Positions 1-11,059 of a stretch of DNA of 64,000 bases are shown piece by piece. The stretch's first letter is position 1, and each line of letters starts with the position of its first letter. The translations under genes and the position numbers were made by a program. Below the pieces are notes generated by a model. The model was not told the origin of the DNA and made no database searches. It saw only the letters and a program-made list of their open reading frames with translations. This DNA comes from Symbiodinium kawagutii (taxonomy: Eukaryota; Sar; Dinophyceae; Suessiales; Symbiodiniaceae), in contig VSDK01028718.1 in NCBI GenBank assembly GCA_009767595.1, forward strand, positions 529,484-593,483, given 5' to 3'.

Positions 1-267
1 GCCATGAACCTTCAAGTTTGCGTCGTGACAGGCGACAAACGACGGAGCCTTCTCTACTCCTGTGATCCTCTGAGCAGGGCCCAACAGCGAAGCCCGTCAA
101 GCTTTGTTTATCGATGGTGTATCATGGAAATAAAGGTCAATGCTGGTTGATAGGTTGCTAATGGTCCTTGATACTTTTGACAACTGGTCGTTGATAATGG
201 TGCTCAAAATTGTATATGAAGGCTAGATGGTTGATACTGGTGCGTGTGGTTGTGTAATGCTTGATCA

Positions 268-486
268 GTGATGATGATGCTCTACACTGTAGCTCACAAT
301 GGCAACATTGATGACATCCCAGAGGAATCATCCAATGGAAGCGTGATAAAGCGTCCAACATCTCCAGCCTGTTGTGACCATTTCAGTACCGGCTCATGCA
401 GTTTGATTCGTAGCAATGTTGAGGTGTTTCGTAAGCCAAGGGGCAACCCCTTTCAACCACTCAAAACTATGATGATAGAAGTTTAA
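268..486 (+). CDS. possible exon, unknown protein
   Basis: An open frame of 72 codons whose second half reads like soluble protein (for example NIDDIPEESSNGSVIKRPTS) and ends at a TAA at 484-486. The start is not reliable, because the ATGATGATGATG run at 268 may be intron low complexity. Codon third positions are not clearly GC-rich. It could be a chance frame. No family is recognised. Confidence 0.25.
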   Translation: MMMMLYTVAHNGNIDDIPEESSNGSVIKRPTSPACCDHFSTGSCSLIRSNVEVFRKPRGNPFQPLKTMMIEV

Positions 487-2476
487 AATCGGTGACCTGC
501 GAGTGCCTCACTTTCATGACAAACCCACATAGGCTCAGGTTGATACATACAGGTATTGCTAAAAAGGTTGTGTATCAGGCAGCTGTCGCAAGATACTAAA
601 GACAAGTCGTATTTGCTTCTGGCATCGTGTCAGGTTCGGCAAATGCTGCTGCCGCCCAGCTTGTTATGATGTACAGACCAGCAGGGTCTTTGACAAGCGG
701 TCCCCTGAAATCGTCATGTGTCAGAAATGTTCAAAGATGAGCTGTTGGAGGACCCAAATTTTGATTGGTTGGGCCTTTTTCCGCTGATATTCAAGTTGGT
801 AGTTTTAACCACTTTGTTTAAGTGGGATGGTTGGTAGATGAAGTAATATTTTTTCATAGGGGTATAACCACCAACCAGCATTGTATACAACACATTTCAG
901 ACACTACAAGGTTGTTTTTACTGCTGCATGCCAAATATCATTTGCCAGGCTCTCCTTCAGTGTATTTCTTCCTGCATCATGCTGATGGTGATGTTTTCTT
1001 TGGAATGGAACCATGTAGTTTTGGGGCCTTGATTGATTTTGAGACATACATACGCATTGGATTCGTTGCCTGGCCTGTTTCAAGAGCGGTGGAACTAATG
1101 GCGCTACTGAAATGAGTCATTGAGATGGTACATGCTTCATATGTCTTATCTATACGGCTAATAGGCATGATTACGGAAGTATCACTATCCAATATTTTGA
1201 TAAGTGTATATTTTGTTGGTTGTTAACCAAAATTCATCACCACTAGCCTTGCTTGCAACCATGACAAGGGGAGTTTCTTGTGACCCTTGGCGTCCCATTG
1301 TACATATCAACGGTGTTGCCGCTTCAAGCCATTTGCTGCTTGTGCGAACGAAACACGACTCAGACTCTGGTGCGAAGCCATGGTGAAATCAAAAAAATCC
1401 GTGGCCGACAGAGGGGTGGATCAATGGAGTGTCCCCAGCTTTCCATGTATTAGCATTCCAACATTACCATGTTTACATGTTTGTGGGGTCAGGAAACCCA
1501 TCATTTTTGAAGGTACTGGGTTGTTTTGAGCCGTGCAAAACGTTTGATGTCGATCACATGCATGTATGATTTTCAACATGTGGTTGATGATTCTGTGTAT
1601 ATATATATATTTTTTCTTTAAATATACAGAAACATTTACGTGTACATTCACACATGTACGATTACACACCTGTGTGCATACACAAATTCCATACATATCC
1701 ATTTGCATTTCAGCAAGTATACAGACACATTTCAAAAACATATGCACGCTGAAAATAGCATCTCGATGTTTGTACATGTGTCTACATGAACATTTACCCG
1801 TGCTACTATACTATACATAAAATACCAGCCGACCTGCTTTACATCCGTTCCCACCATTCCTGAAAATGAGAGTTCCAGTCTGAAGACTTGCATACGTGCT
1901 TGTTCTAGATTCTAGATGGTAGGTTGATTGTCACTCAAGCTGTAGCTGGGCAAACTACTACAGTACCATTTCCTTAATCACTGAGATGAACCATTAAGGA
2001 CAAAGTATCATTTCTGCGGTGCCTTGGGTAGATTTTCTTCCTGCCCACACCCATGCCCCAGGTTGGTGCTATTTGTACCGGTAGATTGTGGAGCATGATG
2101 TCCAAGCCATGCGTGGTTTCTTGAACCAAAAAACAATCTGAGTTTGATGACACAATTCAGCAAAACGCGATGTCATGTATTTTGATATGATTGCATATAT
2201 GGTTGGTTGCACCTCCAAGCACGAACATGTCTATTGGGGGGGGGAACACCGCAACAAGTCAGTGTCCACATGCACAAGTCCAAAGGAAATCTTGGTTGGA
2301 AACTATATGGGGCCATGAGCACATGTTCAGTGTATCAAAACCCTGTAGCCCATGGCTGTTCACATCCCAACAGACTGTACTGCTTGGGGATTGTCACTCA
2401 CCATTTTTGTGGTGTTAAGGCAACGGCCTGTAGCCGTGCATTGTTCATTGTTTTCGCGGTTCTTGTTGATCTATAA
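487..2476. other. gene-poor stretch
   Basis: AT-rich sequence without a convincing coding frame. It contains one inverted-repeat element copy (796-878) and, at 1590-1800, TA/CA-rich simple sequence that opens weak frames on both strands. A frame at 2207-2476 was looked at and not accepted. Confidence 0.5.
796..878. mobile_element. small inverted-repeat element, CTGGTTGG family
   Basis: Right end reads TTCATAGGGGTATAACCACC followed by AACCAG; the left end has GTTGGTAGTTTTAACC. The same layout recurs at 7211-7310, 14995-15101, 44795-44900 and 45318-45412, about 80-110 bp each with ends of the form CTGGTTGGTGGTTT. There is no coding capacity. It looks like a miniature inverted-repeat transposable element; this copy has a degraded left end. 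Confidence 0.45.
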
Positions 2477-2584
2477 ATATGGTAGTTTCTCAAAATAGGG
2501 ACCCCCTGAAACTGGTTATTGGCATATTACAAATGATGAGTTGTAATGGATGATGTGGGCCCCATTTTTTGAGTAGCTACCATA
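2477..2584. mobile_element. MITE-like element, ATATGG family
   Basis: A 108 bp element with inverted ends: left ATATGGTAG then TTTCTCAAAATAGGG, right CCCCATTTTTTGAG, TAG, then CTACCATAT. The outer nine bases are a perfect inverted pair. A related 109 bp copy lies at 60112-60220, a longer one at 16281-16482 and a single end near 54352-54380. Non-coding; presumed non-autonomous DNA transposon. Confidence 0.6.
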
Positions 2585-2914
2585 TGTATTTTTTTAAAGA
2601 CCAGTACTCCCTTTTGGCTGATGACACCAGCAACTAACTTGCGGCTGTTCACTGTATACATCAGCCATACTTCAACAAAGGATTTCGAAGCCAATTAAGC
2701 CATCCACACTCATGTATAGCTGCATGCAGCTACGTATAGATATATAGACCAAATATTTGTTTATGTATGTACAGTATATACATGTATGTATGTAGCTTCC
2801 TTTTGACCCACACTGAATGATATGGGATGTACGCAATGTACATTGATATTGTTTTAATCCAATCAATGACTCTCCAATGTTGCCACACACACATATTTAT
2901 CTATATATGTATAT

Positions 2915-2937
2915 ACACACATATATATATATATATC
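2915..2937. repeat. (TA)n microsatellite
   Basis: Dinucleotide run within TA/CA-rich sequence from about 2880 to 2940. Frames opened through it on either strand are not coding evidence. Confidence 0.8.
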
Positions 2938-2990
2938 GTATCTAAGATATCCCTAAGTGCTTGTAAACACGGAGGATTTTCCCAGCCACC

Positions 2991-3110
2991 ATGGACAGCT
3001 CGCGACAGGTGGGCAACAAGTGCGACATGTTGGACGAGTTGCAGGTCACCGAGGAGGAAGGCCGAGCCAAGGCGAGTCGCTGCAAGCTGCGATGGGACGG
3101 GCTGCCTTAA
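2991..3110 (+). CDS. exon-like island, 39 codons
   Basis: ATG at 2991 sits in a CCACC context and reads MDSSRQVGNKCDMLDELQVT, continuing with a Glu/Arg/Ala-rich stretch to a TAA. Third codon positions are mostly G or C, in strong contrast to the AT-rich flanks. The final stop may lie in the following intron. I do not recognise the protein. It could be the first exon of a + strand gene continuing at 3536. Confidence 0.5.
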   Translation: MDSSRQVGNKCDMLDELQVTEEEGRAKASRCKLRWDGLP

Positions 3111-3535
3111 GGTGATGGCTGGGCCCCAGGGTAGCAGCTGCTGAAGAACCAAGGAGGGTAAATTGAACATGTTGTAACTGGGATAGATCTATGGTAAAAA
3201 GCACTATAAAGTGAGTTGAAGGGCCTGTAAACTTCTGAATAACCATGGTAAAAGCTCTTCAAGGTGGGTTCTGACCTTTGTAATCAGCTGAATAATCATC
3301 AATGATAGGGGGTGATCTGAACAAGCATTGTAGCTGGGTACTGAAAAGCAACAATTGGGACCAAAGTATTGAACAAAGGCTGGTTTATTATTGCAATGAC
3401 AAATCATTAGCGTTGATCAGGGCATGCCCTATAAACAGTACCATTGATAGATATAAACCTTCAAACTAATGGCTATGACTGGCTACTATAATATACTGGA
3501 TCAAGATTATACCACAAGTTCTACGACTTATAAAG

Positions 3536-3720
3536 ATGGCTATGGCTGTACACGAAGCCATCATATTCCGGTGCCGAGAAGCTCCGCTTCAGAGTAGCCG
3601 ACTGGCTTCGTTTGCCAGGTGCAGAGCTTGGCAGGTCCAGAGATACGAATCATTTGTCGAGCCATTTGTCGATGATGATTTGCACATCACCATCTTCAGC
3701 CAGATGCAAAACTGCTGGTT
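3536..3720 (+). CDS. exon-like island, unknown protein
   Basis: After an AG at 3534-3535 the frame with TAC at 3549 reads YTKPSYSGAEKLRFRVADWL, then RLPGAELGRSRDT: hydrophilic and amphipathic, typical of a real exon. An overlapping frame starting with ATG at 3536 is longer but less protein-like. The right border is not clear. Function unknown. Confidence 0.45.
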
Positions 3721-4350
3721 GTATTTGCACATAACTTTTGATGAAATGTCCATCTTGATATTTGTTGATGTGCTAATGCACAATGCAATTTGTTGATTCA
3801 TCATATGCGAAGTGATGTGTCTTCACAGTAGATCTACATACAGTTGTTTTTTCTTCACTGTGTATTGATTACAGATAAATTCATCCTTACATGTTTGCAA
3901 CAAAACAATCACTATGTTGAACATACCGCGCTTATTCTGAGTAGACCTGAATTGCTCAGCCTAGCTTCAAATAATGTGCCACACTCAACGATCACACCTG
4001 ATATTTGTTTCTTTCTCACTGCCATCAGATATCAGATGTGAGTCCAGTACACACATGTTCGGTTGTTTGAAATGGTTCAAGATCACATCTCACGAAAATG
4101 CCGTGGCAAAACCTTTGGTTCATTATTTTGTAGTAGTGTTCCTGCCGTATGCTTTTGTTGGGGATGATAGTTCTCACCAACAATGGCATGAACATTTTGC
4201 GAAAATGCTGTAATTCTCTTTTGCCATGGTTGAAATACGAGAAAGTGATCCACTTCCGCCCAAACACTCCCTAAGTGCCCCCCTGGTAAAGTCTGATGTA
4301 GAATTGGGAAGCTTCTAATTTTAAGGGTTTTCCATGGAAGGGGGGACCAG

Positions 4351-4473
4351 GATCAAGCCTGGAGCCAGGCTGAACAAATGGGCGCTTTCTTCATTGCCAC
4401 CTCTGCTTGGAATCCCGGAGTTGTGAAGGCTGTGGCACTGTCCCAAGAGTTGGATTGGTTGATTCGCTCGTGA
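4351..4473 (+). CDS. exon, unknown protein
   Basis: Directly after an AG (4349-4350) the frame reads DQAWSQAEQMGAFFIATSAW, then NPGVVKAVALSQELDWLIRS to a TGA at 4471. Composition and codon use look genuinely coding. It probably belongs to the same + strand transcription unit as the exons at 4621 and 5966, but joins cannot be proved. No family recognised. Confidence 0.55.
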   Translation, partial: DQAWSQAEQMGAFFIATSAWNPGVVKAVALSQELDWLIRS

Positions 4474-4620
4474 GTTCAAGGATTTGTTGGTTGTTTGTTA
4501 TTGGAGTTGTTGGTTTTTAAGGATTGTTTGTGTTTTTGGGACAGATGAGTTTGTTTATTGGCAGAGGGTGAAGCATTGCAAATCCGACCGACTCAAACGA
4601 TAGTGTCGAGTTGATGGGTT

Positions 4621-4848
4621 GTGAGGCTTTCCAAGAGATGGTCTGGAGATATCTGGAGGGCCTCCCGCTTGGCAGGTTTGCCCTTTGCCACATGTGTTGA
4701 GACCCGTCACGCTGTGTTTAAGCAGTTTCCCTTGCTGCTGGCTTTTGGTGATCAGATGCTGGGAATTCCTGTGATCCAAGCAGTGGAAATGAGTTCTCGT
4801 CCCGCTAAGCTGACCAAGTTGGGGCCATGTTTGCTGGTTTGGGCCTGA
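4621..4848 (+). CDS. exon pair or frame-disrupted exon
   Basis: Two + strand frames carry protein-like sequence in succession. One reads MVWRYLEGLPLGRFALCHMC from about 4637; the other reads RHAVFKQFPLLLAFGDQMLG then IPVIQAVEM further on. A switch of frame between them means either a very short intron, a frameshift or a pseudogene. The opposite strand is open for 179 codons (4555-5094), but that frame is Gln/Thr/Pro-rich and partly mirrors GGTTGG repeats, so I reject it. Function unknown. Confidence 0.4.
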   Translation: MRLSKRWSGDIWRASRLAGLPFATCVETRHAVFKQFPLLLAFGDQMLGIPVIQAVEMSSRPAKLTKLGPCLLVWA

Positions 4849-4899
4849 TGAGTTGCTACATTTTCTCATATTCTGCTGGTTCTTTGTTAACAAACCATG

Positions 4900-5700
4900 T
4901 TCAAACTGGTGAGTCTGTTGGATGGTTGGTTCGGTTTGGGTTGGGCTGGGTTGGGTTGGGCTATGTTGATTGGTTGGTTGGTGGGTCGTCAAGAACCATG
5001 CAGTGCAATAATGGTCACCTGGTAGACACTTTCCAGCGTTCGGGATCCCAGTTATGAATAGCATCGCCGTGAAACCACAATGCTTGGGTCCCACAAGTAG
5101 AGGCCTGTAGGAGCAATTGCCCTTGAAAGCACAAAGGCTCCGTTAATGCTTGAGTCCCACAAGGCTGGCACTTACCTACAAGACATTGGTTCCCTGTCTG
5201 AAAATGCTATGGATTTAACGAAGGTGAGGTCAGTATCCAGAAGAAAGCTGCCAACAAATTGTCAGCGGTCGTGTCAAGTTGGCGTGGAGTAGAGCCTGGG
5301 TTCTTGTCATGCAGTACAACGATGTACAACTGGGTCCTCGAATCTGACCCATGGGTGCTTGTTTCTGCACACACTTCATTGCTTTTTATTTAATGATTGA
5401 GCGCTCACTTCTTTCAAGTTTGTGCAGTGATTGCATGATGTTTTTTCATGGATTGTGAGGATTCATCGTACTTCCTTGTGAACATGTAGTGCTTTCATGA
5501 GCATTTCCGTGTCAACCACAACTACATTTAACTACTTTCCCACCATTGCATTTTGTTTTGCATCAATGAACAGACCCATTTATGATTCATGACATGTATG
5601 ATGATGAGCTGTATTGTGCAGTGACATGCCTTCATTGGAAATGTGTATAGCCAAACATTGACCGTGGCTCAAAGAAGAGAAAACCCAACAGGTTTGGTTG
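4900..5700. other. intron-like sequence
   Basis: GGTTGG-rich low complexity at about 4915-4985, then AT-rich sequence without a convincing exon up to the island at 5713. Confidence 0.45.
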
Positions 5701-5712
5701 CTGAAAAAAAAA

Positions 5713-5866
5713 ACGGCTGATCCCAATGAGTTGGGCCGAGGCCAAAACGGCAGCGAATGTGGACATGGCCTTTTTGACCGCCGCACAGAACCTCGTTGAG
5801 ATGAGGCCGGCCTTGCGCTTCCTCAGCAAGGATCGTTCTGAGCTGCTCATAGGGGGAAGTCCACAA
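5713..5866 (+). CDS. exon-like island, strand uncertain
   Basis: On the + strand the frame reads MSWAEAKTAANVDMAFLTAA, then QNLVEMRPALRFLSKDRSEL, a soluble helical-looking segment with mostly G/C third positions. The - strand is also open (MSSSERSLLRKRKAGLIS) with similar third-position bias. I favour +, because the adjacent exons are on +. Function unknown. Confidence 0.4.
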
Positions 5867-5965
5867 TCGTGATCCATTGGTTTTTGAGAATTAATGACAA
5901 ACTATGGCGAAATTGATTTTGACGTTAAATTCTCGACCACCACTAATTATTCATTATCAACGTAG

Positions 5966-6352
5966 CGAGTACTGGATAAGGTCCTTGTTGCTAGGGCCAG
6001 AAGCCATATTGCTCCAGTGGTTGACCGGATTCTGGTTTTTGACAAGAATATTCCTTTCGGTGAAGTCTTGCGTGAGCCGCAGCGGGCTGGGAAGACGTCC
6101 GTTGGTGGATATGCCATGCCAGCTAACAGTTTCTTTTGTCAGGCAATGGCTCCGGTCTTGGATGGGACAGATTCTCCTTCTGTTGTTACTTTGAACAATG
6201 GGAACTGCAGAAAGATTCCTTTCCAGCAACCTGAAGGCTGGAGGCCAGTGAATTGGGTTCATGAACGTGAGCTTCGCAAGTGGGTTCGTCCACTGGACGG
6301 AGACAGAAGTACCCCGGTCACTGACATTTATCAGCTGCAGGGAACGGGATAG
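5966..6352 (+). CDS. long exon, unknown protein
   Basis: After an AG at 5964-5965, 128 codons are open to a TAG: VLDKVLVARARSHIAPVVDR, then ILVFDKNIPFGEVLREPQRA and a Trp/Arg-rich end (GWRPVNWVHERELRKWVRPL). This is one of the best single exons outside the 19-38 kb core; the stop may belong to the next intron. There is no recognisable domain, and the mix of hydrophobic strands and charged turns suggests a globular protein. It probably continues into 6545-7225. Confidence 0.6.
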   Translation, partial: RVLDKVLVARARSHIAPVVDRILVFDKNIPFGEVLREPQRAGKTSVGGYAMPANSFFCQAMAPVLDGTDSPSVVTLNNGNCRKIPFQQPEGWRPVNWVHERELRKWVRPLDGDRSTPVTDIYQLQGTG

Positions 6353-6544
6353 CAAACTCTCCAGACATTCTTTGTGGAGGTACCGGGATTGAAATGTTGG
6401 AGGAAAACAGTCGACCGCATGTCCGGTAGTCCTCTTGGAGCGGGACTGTCAGATTCCCTGCTTTAGCTTCTGTGAAATTGCTCTGATGGCCCACATGATC
6501 TCCGATGTGTGCATTGTCGACCAGTATGGCTCCTAAAAGCATTT

Positions 6545-7225
6545 AGGACCATGGCTCCGAAAAGACAGGGGCGTCTACGGCAAGGCCCCCCAAAGCTCAT
6601 TTTGGCGCGACTACGTTGCTGACCTGGCACCCGGAAAACTACACTTGCTTCCCTTCAGAATTGACAGTTGAGACGGCGCTTTCTCAGAATTCCTATTGCC
6701 GCAGGTCCTCTTTTGTCTACTTGGCATGGAATTCGCTGGCATCACTTCAGAGCAGGCGCTCCGTATGAAGGTCGGAGAAGCGCAGGAAGTCACATGAGCT
6801 GAGGTCTTCGAAAAAATGGCCTTAGCTTCTTACTTGGCCCTAGCGTTTGTTGCCCCTTTGGCAATTGAAGCGTTCAGGTTGAACAAAAGTTTAAACGTTT
6901 CCTTTTGTCATGATAGCTTTATTCGTTGCGATTCCGGTGACAGGATGGCTTTGTGGGTTGGAGCAAGCTGGAGCCACGGTGTTCGGACGCCTTGTTTTCT
7001 TGGCTGTGATGTTTTCCTGGTCCGTGAACATCTCACCATCGGTGATTGAAGTTGAAACTGTCGCCACAGCCGTTGCTGCAGCTGGATTCTGGTTGGGCCA
7101 TTGTGGTGACGCAAGGGGTCTCCAATTTGGTTTTGGCTTTCGGTGGAGCGTTTAGTGCATCTGTCTCGCTGGCGTATGCGGTGCCTTTGGGTTGTATTAT
7201 GAGCCTGGGACTGGTGGAACTTTAA
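6545..7225 (+). pseudogene. membrane-protein coding region with in-frame TGAs
   Basis: One frame carries three protein-like blocks separated only by TGA codons: GPWLRKDRGVYGKAPQSSFW with DYVADLAPGKLHLLPFRID; then GMEFAGITSEQALRMKVGEA; then EVFEKMALASYLALAFVAPL. Further on, hydrophobic stretches in other frames follow (VFGRLVFLAVMFSW; NLVLAFGGAFSASVSLAYAV), the last ending at a TAA at 7223-7225. Together they look like a multi-pass membrane protein, with helices of about 18-20 residues. The stops may mark decay, or very short introns that I cannot place. The last stop lies inside the end of a small mobile element (7211-7310). Function unknown. Confidence 0.4.
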
Positions 7226-7310
7226 ATAGTTTTTACTTTCACTAGTATTAACAAAAGATTGGTTGGTGGACAAGCATATGTTTCATAGGGGTGGTTCAAT
7301 CGCCACCCAG
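7211..7310. mobile_element. small inverted-repeat element, CTGGTTGG family
   Basis: Left end CTGGTGGAACTTTAA, internal TTGGTTGGTGGACAAGCATA, right end TTTCATAGGGGTGG and CCACCCAG. It matches the layout of the copies at 44795 and 45318. It overlaps the last codons and stop of the upstream membrane-protein frame. Confidence 0.4.
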
Positions 7311-7610
7311 ATTTTAGAATTTGAAAATTAATGACGCGCTATATGGTGAAATCGGCCGCTGGTTTATGGATTTGACGTTGGTGTGATTGATGATCGTGAC
7401 TGCTTGTACCTTTTCCTTGTAGAATCTTGTAGATATATTTCTCCGGATGCTGCAGCCCCTTGAATGCTCTTAATGCAGGCGTCCCAAACTTCATCCCAAA
7501 CGACAATCATTGTTTGGAACAACTCCACTTTGCGGCTTAAGGACAGTCAATATTGACAATATTTCATAATATTTCCTGATTTCATTTGCGAATCAAAATT
7601 TACCATATTG

Positions 7611-8288
7611 GGAATCCAGAAATGGTGTACCTCAAGAATTGTTGCTGTTTTACACGGTCATGATCGTTTCATTTTGATGGTCTTCCGTCATGCTGGTTGC
7701 ACATTTCCAATCAGCTGACGATTGTTCAATGCTGTTGATGTTTGTAAGCTAACCAATCAAGCCAGTGACCAATCAACCCACACGTTTGTTTCGTGATATC
7801 ATACCTTTGCCATTGATTGTCAAAGACCACTTAGTGATATTTATTGTACTTCTCGCAACTGGCCTTTCTTATCCACCCACCAGCTATGACCAACATGGGC
7901 AACGTTCACCACCGTTCACCAGCATTAACCCACATGCACAAATATTATCCAACAAAAAACACATTTGACCAGCAATCACCAACAAGAATCAACCAACTCC
8001 AACCCCCACGGACTCACATGCTTCCCACGGCAACCACCAGGGGAACCACCGGGGCACCCAATGTTTTTCCTGGTATATGATTTTTTTCCGGCAGCCCTCT
8101 TCTATCTAATGTTCTGAATGGAGGTTTCCCCAAAAATCATCCCAATTAGCCCTCATCTCTTGGAAATTTTGGAGGGCTCTACTTTGCCATTTAAGAGCGG
8201 TCAGTATTGATTGCGATTTAAGAGCGGTCAGCATGGACAACATGTGCATTTCTTCCATATCGCTCGGGGATCATCAGTAAAAATGGTA
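7611..8288. repeat. segmental repeat, copy 1 (678 bp)
   Basis: Starts GGAATCCAGAAATGGTGTAC and runs through AACCAATC-rich sequence, a CTTCCCACGG segment, a GGAGGTTTCCCC segment and two ATTTAAGAGCGGTCAG boxes. Copy 2 follows directly in tandem and is nearly identical. Copies 1-3 keep matching short frames (for example LFRDIIPLPLI), but these are repeat sequence, not supported genes. Confidence 0.85.
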
Positions 8289-8957
8289 GGAATCCAGAAA
8301 TGGTGTACCTCAAGAATTGTTACTGTTTTACACGGTCATGATCGTTTCATTTTGATGGTCTTCCGTCATGCTGGTTGCATACTTCCAATCAGCTGACGAT
8401 TGTTCAATGCTGTTGATGTTTGTAAGCTAACCAATCACGCCAGTGACCAATCAACCCACACGTTTGTTTCGTGATATCATACCTTTGCCATTGATTGCCA
8501 AAGACCACTTAGTGATATTTATTGTACTTCTCGTAACTGGCCTTTCTTATCCACCCACCAGCTATGACCAACATTGGCAACGTTCACCACCGTTCACCAG
8601 CATTAACCCACATATGCACAAATATTATCCAACAAAAAACACATTTGACCAGCAATGACCAACAAGAATCAACCAACTCCAACCCCCACGGACTCACATG
8701 CTTCCCACGGCAACCACCAGGGGAACCACCGGGGCACCCAATGTTTTTCCTGGTATATGATTTTTTTTTCCGGCAGCCCTCTTCTATCTAATGTTCTGAA
8801 TGGAGGTTTCCCCAAAAATCATCCCAATTAACCCTCATCTCTTGGAAATTTTGGAGGGCTCTACTTTGCGATTTAAGAGCGGTCAGTATGGATTGCCATT
8901 TAAGAGCGGTCAGTATGGACAACATGTGCATTTCTTCGATATCGCTCGGGAATCATC
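8289..8957. repeat. segmental repeat, copy 2
   Basis: Near-identical to copy 1 and adjacent to it, offset 678 bp. It differs by scattered substitutions and by a longer T run before CCGGCAGCCC. Confidence 0.85.
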
Positions 8958-9199
8958 ATTAAACATGTTGGCGGCAACCTGGACGTTGATCCACGCTTTC
9001 AACGTTTGGGATCTAAGGCCGACAAAGTATGTATGGTCGACGTAAATGTCTTGGCGCATGCGTGGCCTCATTTTATCATGTGGATGTTGCGCAGAGCAGT
9101 GTATCATTGCACCGGAGACACAGAACCGGATCCCAGCGCTCTTTTCTGGACTTCCTTGTCAATTTAACGTCACTTCGCACCGGCCATCTCTTGATCTCT

Positions 9200-9530
9200 T
9201 GTACTTCCCTGATGACCTTCGTCATCAAACATATACAGTAGTCTTGTATAGTCTTGTGGGGCTGGGACATTTGATTACTTTGATCATCCAATAGGAGCAC
9301 GTATCTTGGCGTTTCCTTCATGAACTTCATCATGAAACATATTGGTTTGTGGGGCCGGGAATTTAACGAACCGGATCATCCAATAGGATCGGGTCTCCTG
9401 GCACTTCCCTTATGAGCTTCATCATCAAACACATGGTTTTGCGGTGCTGATACATTTGATTATTTGATCGTCCAACAGGAGCGGGTATCCTGGTATTTCT
9501 TTCATGACCTTCATCATCAGATGGTTAGGG
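9200..9530. repeat. diverged 92-bp tandem repeat
   Basis: Landmark CATCCAATAGG occurs at 9285 and 9377, and the related CGTCCAACAGG at 9469, giving a 92 bp period. Units also share a CTTCATCATCAAACA-type box and a GGGGC box. About 3.5 diverged copies lie between segmental repeat copies 2 and 3. Confidence 0.7.
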
Positions 9531-9624
9531 CCTCCGCTCTTTGTACACACACCCTTGCCTGTTTGTCAGAGCAGGTATCCAGTGACCCCTTTTGAGTGTG
9601 GAGCAACGTTGGGGTTGGAGCGAA

Positions 9625-10276
9625 AATCCAGAAATGGTGTACCTCAAGAATTGTTGCTGTTTTACACGGTCATGATCGTTTCATTTTGATGGTCTTCCGT
9701 CATGCTGGTTGCATATTTCCAATCAACTGACGATTGCTCAATGCTGTTGATGATTGTAAGCCAACCAATCAAGCCAGTGACCAATCAACCCACACGTTTG
9801 TTTCGTGAAATCATACCTTTGCCATTGATTGCCAAAGACCACTTAGTGATATTTATTGTACTTCTCGCAACTGGCCTTTCTTATCCACCCACCAGCTATG
9901 ACCAACATGGGCAACGTTCACCACCGTTCACCAGCATTAACCCACATGCACAAATATTATCCAACAAAAAACACATTTGACCAGCAATGACCAACAAGAA
10001 TCAACCAACTCCAACCCCCACGGACTCACATGCTTCCCACGGCAACCACCAGGGGAACCACCGGGGCACCCAATGTTTTTCCTGGTATATGATTTTTTTT
10101 CCGGCAGCCCTCTTCTATCTAATGTTCTGAATGGAGGTTTCCCCAAAAATCATCCCAATTAACCCTCATCTCTTGGAAATTTTGGAGGGCTCTACTTTGC
10201 GATTTAAGAGCGGTCAGTATGGACAACATGTGCATGTCTTCGATATCGCTCGGGAATCATCATTAAACATGTTGGG
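9625..10276. repeat. segmental repeat, copy 3
   Basis: Same order of landmarks as copies 1 and 2, but with a single GATTTAAGAGCGGTCAG box, which explains its shorter length (652 bp). It is separated from copy 2 by unrelated sequence containing the 92-bp tandem repeat. Confidence 0.85.
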
Positions 10277-10940
10277 AATCCAGAAATGGTGTACCTCAAT
10301 AATTGTTGTTGTTTTACACAATCATACTGGTTTAACGGGTACATCGTTCATTAGATGACTCGCAGGTGTCCAGACGGTACCCACAACCACTTTCGCTGCT
10401 GAATTGAAACCCGATTACCAACCACGTGTCAAGTAGTTGTGGCTTTGGCATCGTTGCATGATTAGGCGCAAGCCGACTAGACTTTTGACCTTTGAATGGA
10501 ACAAAACACCTTGTGTAAACCAACAATTTAATTCTGTTGTTCTTCCCTCATGCTGGTTGGTTATTTCCAATCAACTGCCGGTCGTTGATGTTTGCCAGCC
10601 AACCAATCAACCCAGTGACCAATCAACCCAGAGGTTTACTACTTAAGTAATACCATATCCTTTCTAGCCTTTGTCAAAAGCCATTTGTTGATATACATTA
10701 CCCCGGTCGTGGTTGGTCATTTACATCCACCCGCAACAACCAAGATTGGCCGACTTCAACCATCATTGACGTTATCAACCCCAACTTGAACCAGCCAAAA
10801 GAAACACAAATAACAATTTTGACCCTTGACCAACAACCAACCAACAAGAACCAACCAACTAACCTACTAACCTCACCAACCAAGAACCCACCAACCTCAA
10901 CCCCCCAAGAACCCCCATGCTTCCCACGGCGCCCGGGGCA
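10277..10940. repeat. segmental repeat, decayed copy 4
   Basis: Begins with AATCCAGAAATGGTGTACCT, and later holds diverged versions of the CATGCTGGTTG, CCAGTGACCAATCAACCCA and ATGCTTCCCACGG landmarks in the same order. It is interrupted near 10330-10535 by non-matching sequence. The last landmark coincides with the ATG of the exon-like island at 10917. Confidence 0.65.
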
Positions 10941-11039
10941 CCCGTTGCGGGCTGCCGCAGGCGGAGACAAAAGCAGCCCGCTGCCAAAGCGGCGCCTGGG
11001 CCGCCCGGTGGGATCGGAGCCTTGGCAGCGATGGCGTGA
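10917..11039 (+). CDS. Ala/Pro-rich exon-like island
   Basis: Forty codons from ATG: MLPTAPGAPVAGCRRRRQKQ, then PAAKAAPGPPGGIGALAAMA and a TGA. Very GC-rich, unlike both flanks. The basic stretch followed by Ala/Pro could be a targeting or linker segment. Its first 13 bases (ATGCTTCCCACGG) recur in the three upstream segmental repeats, which otherwise lack this frame. Confidence 0.45.
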   Translation: MLPTAPGAPVAGCRRRRQKQPAAKAAPGPPGGIGALAAMA

Positions 11040-11059
11040 AGAACGGGCGAAAGGGTGAT

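Noticed and set aside
4555..5094. Minus-strand open frame of 179 codons
   Set aside because: Its Gln/Thr/Pro-rich middle is the complement of GGTTGGTTGG low complexity, and the + strand carries more protein-like exon pieces over the same region.
7765..10162. Repeated small frames (LFRDIIPLPLI and similar) in three places
   Set aside because: They recur only because the DNA segment is triplicated; copies differ in frame length, with no sign of codon constraint.
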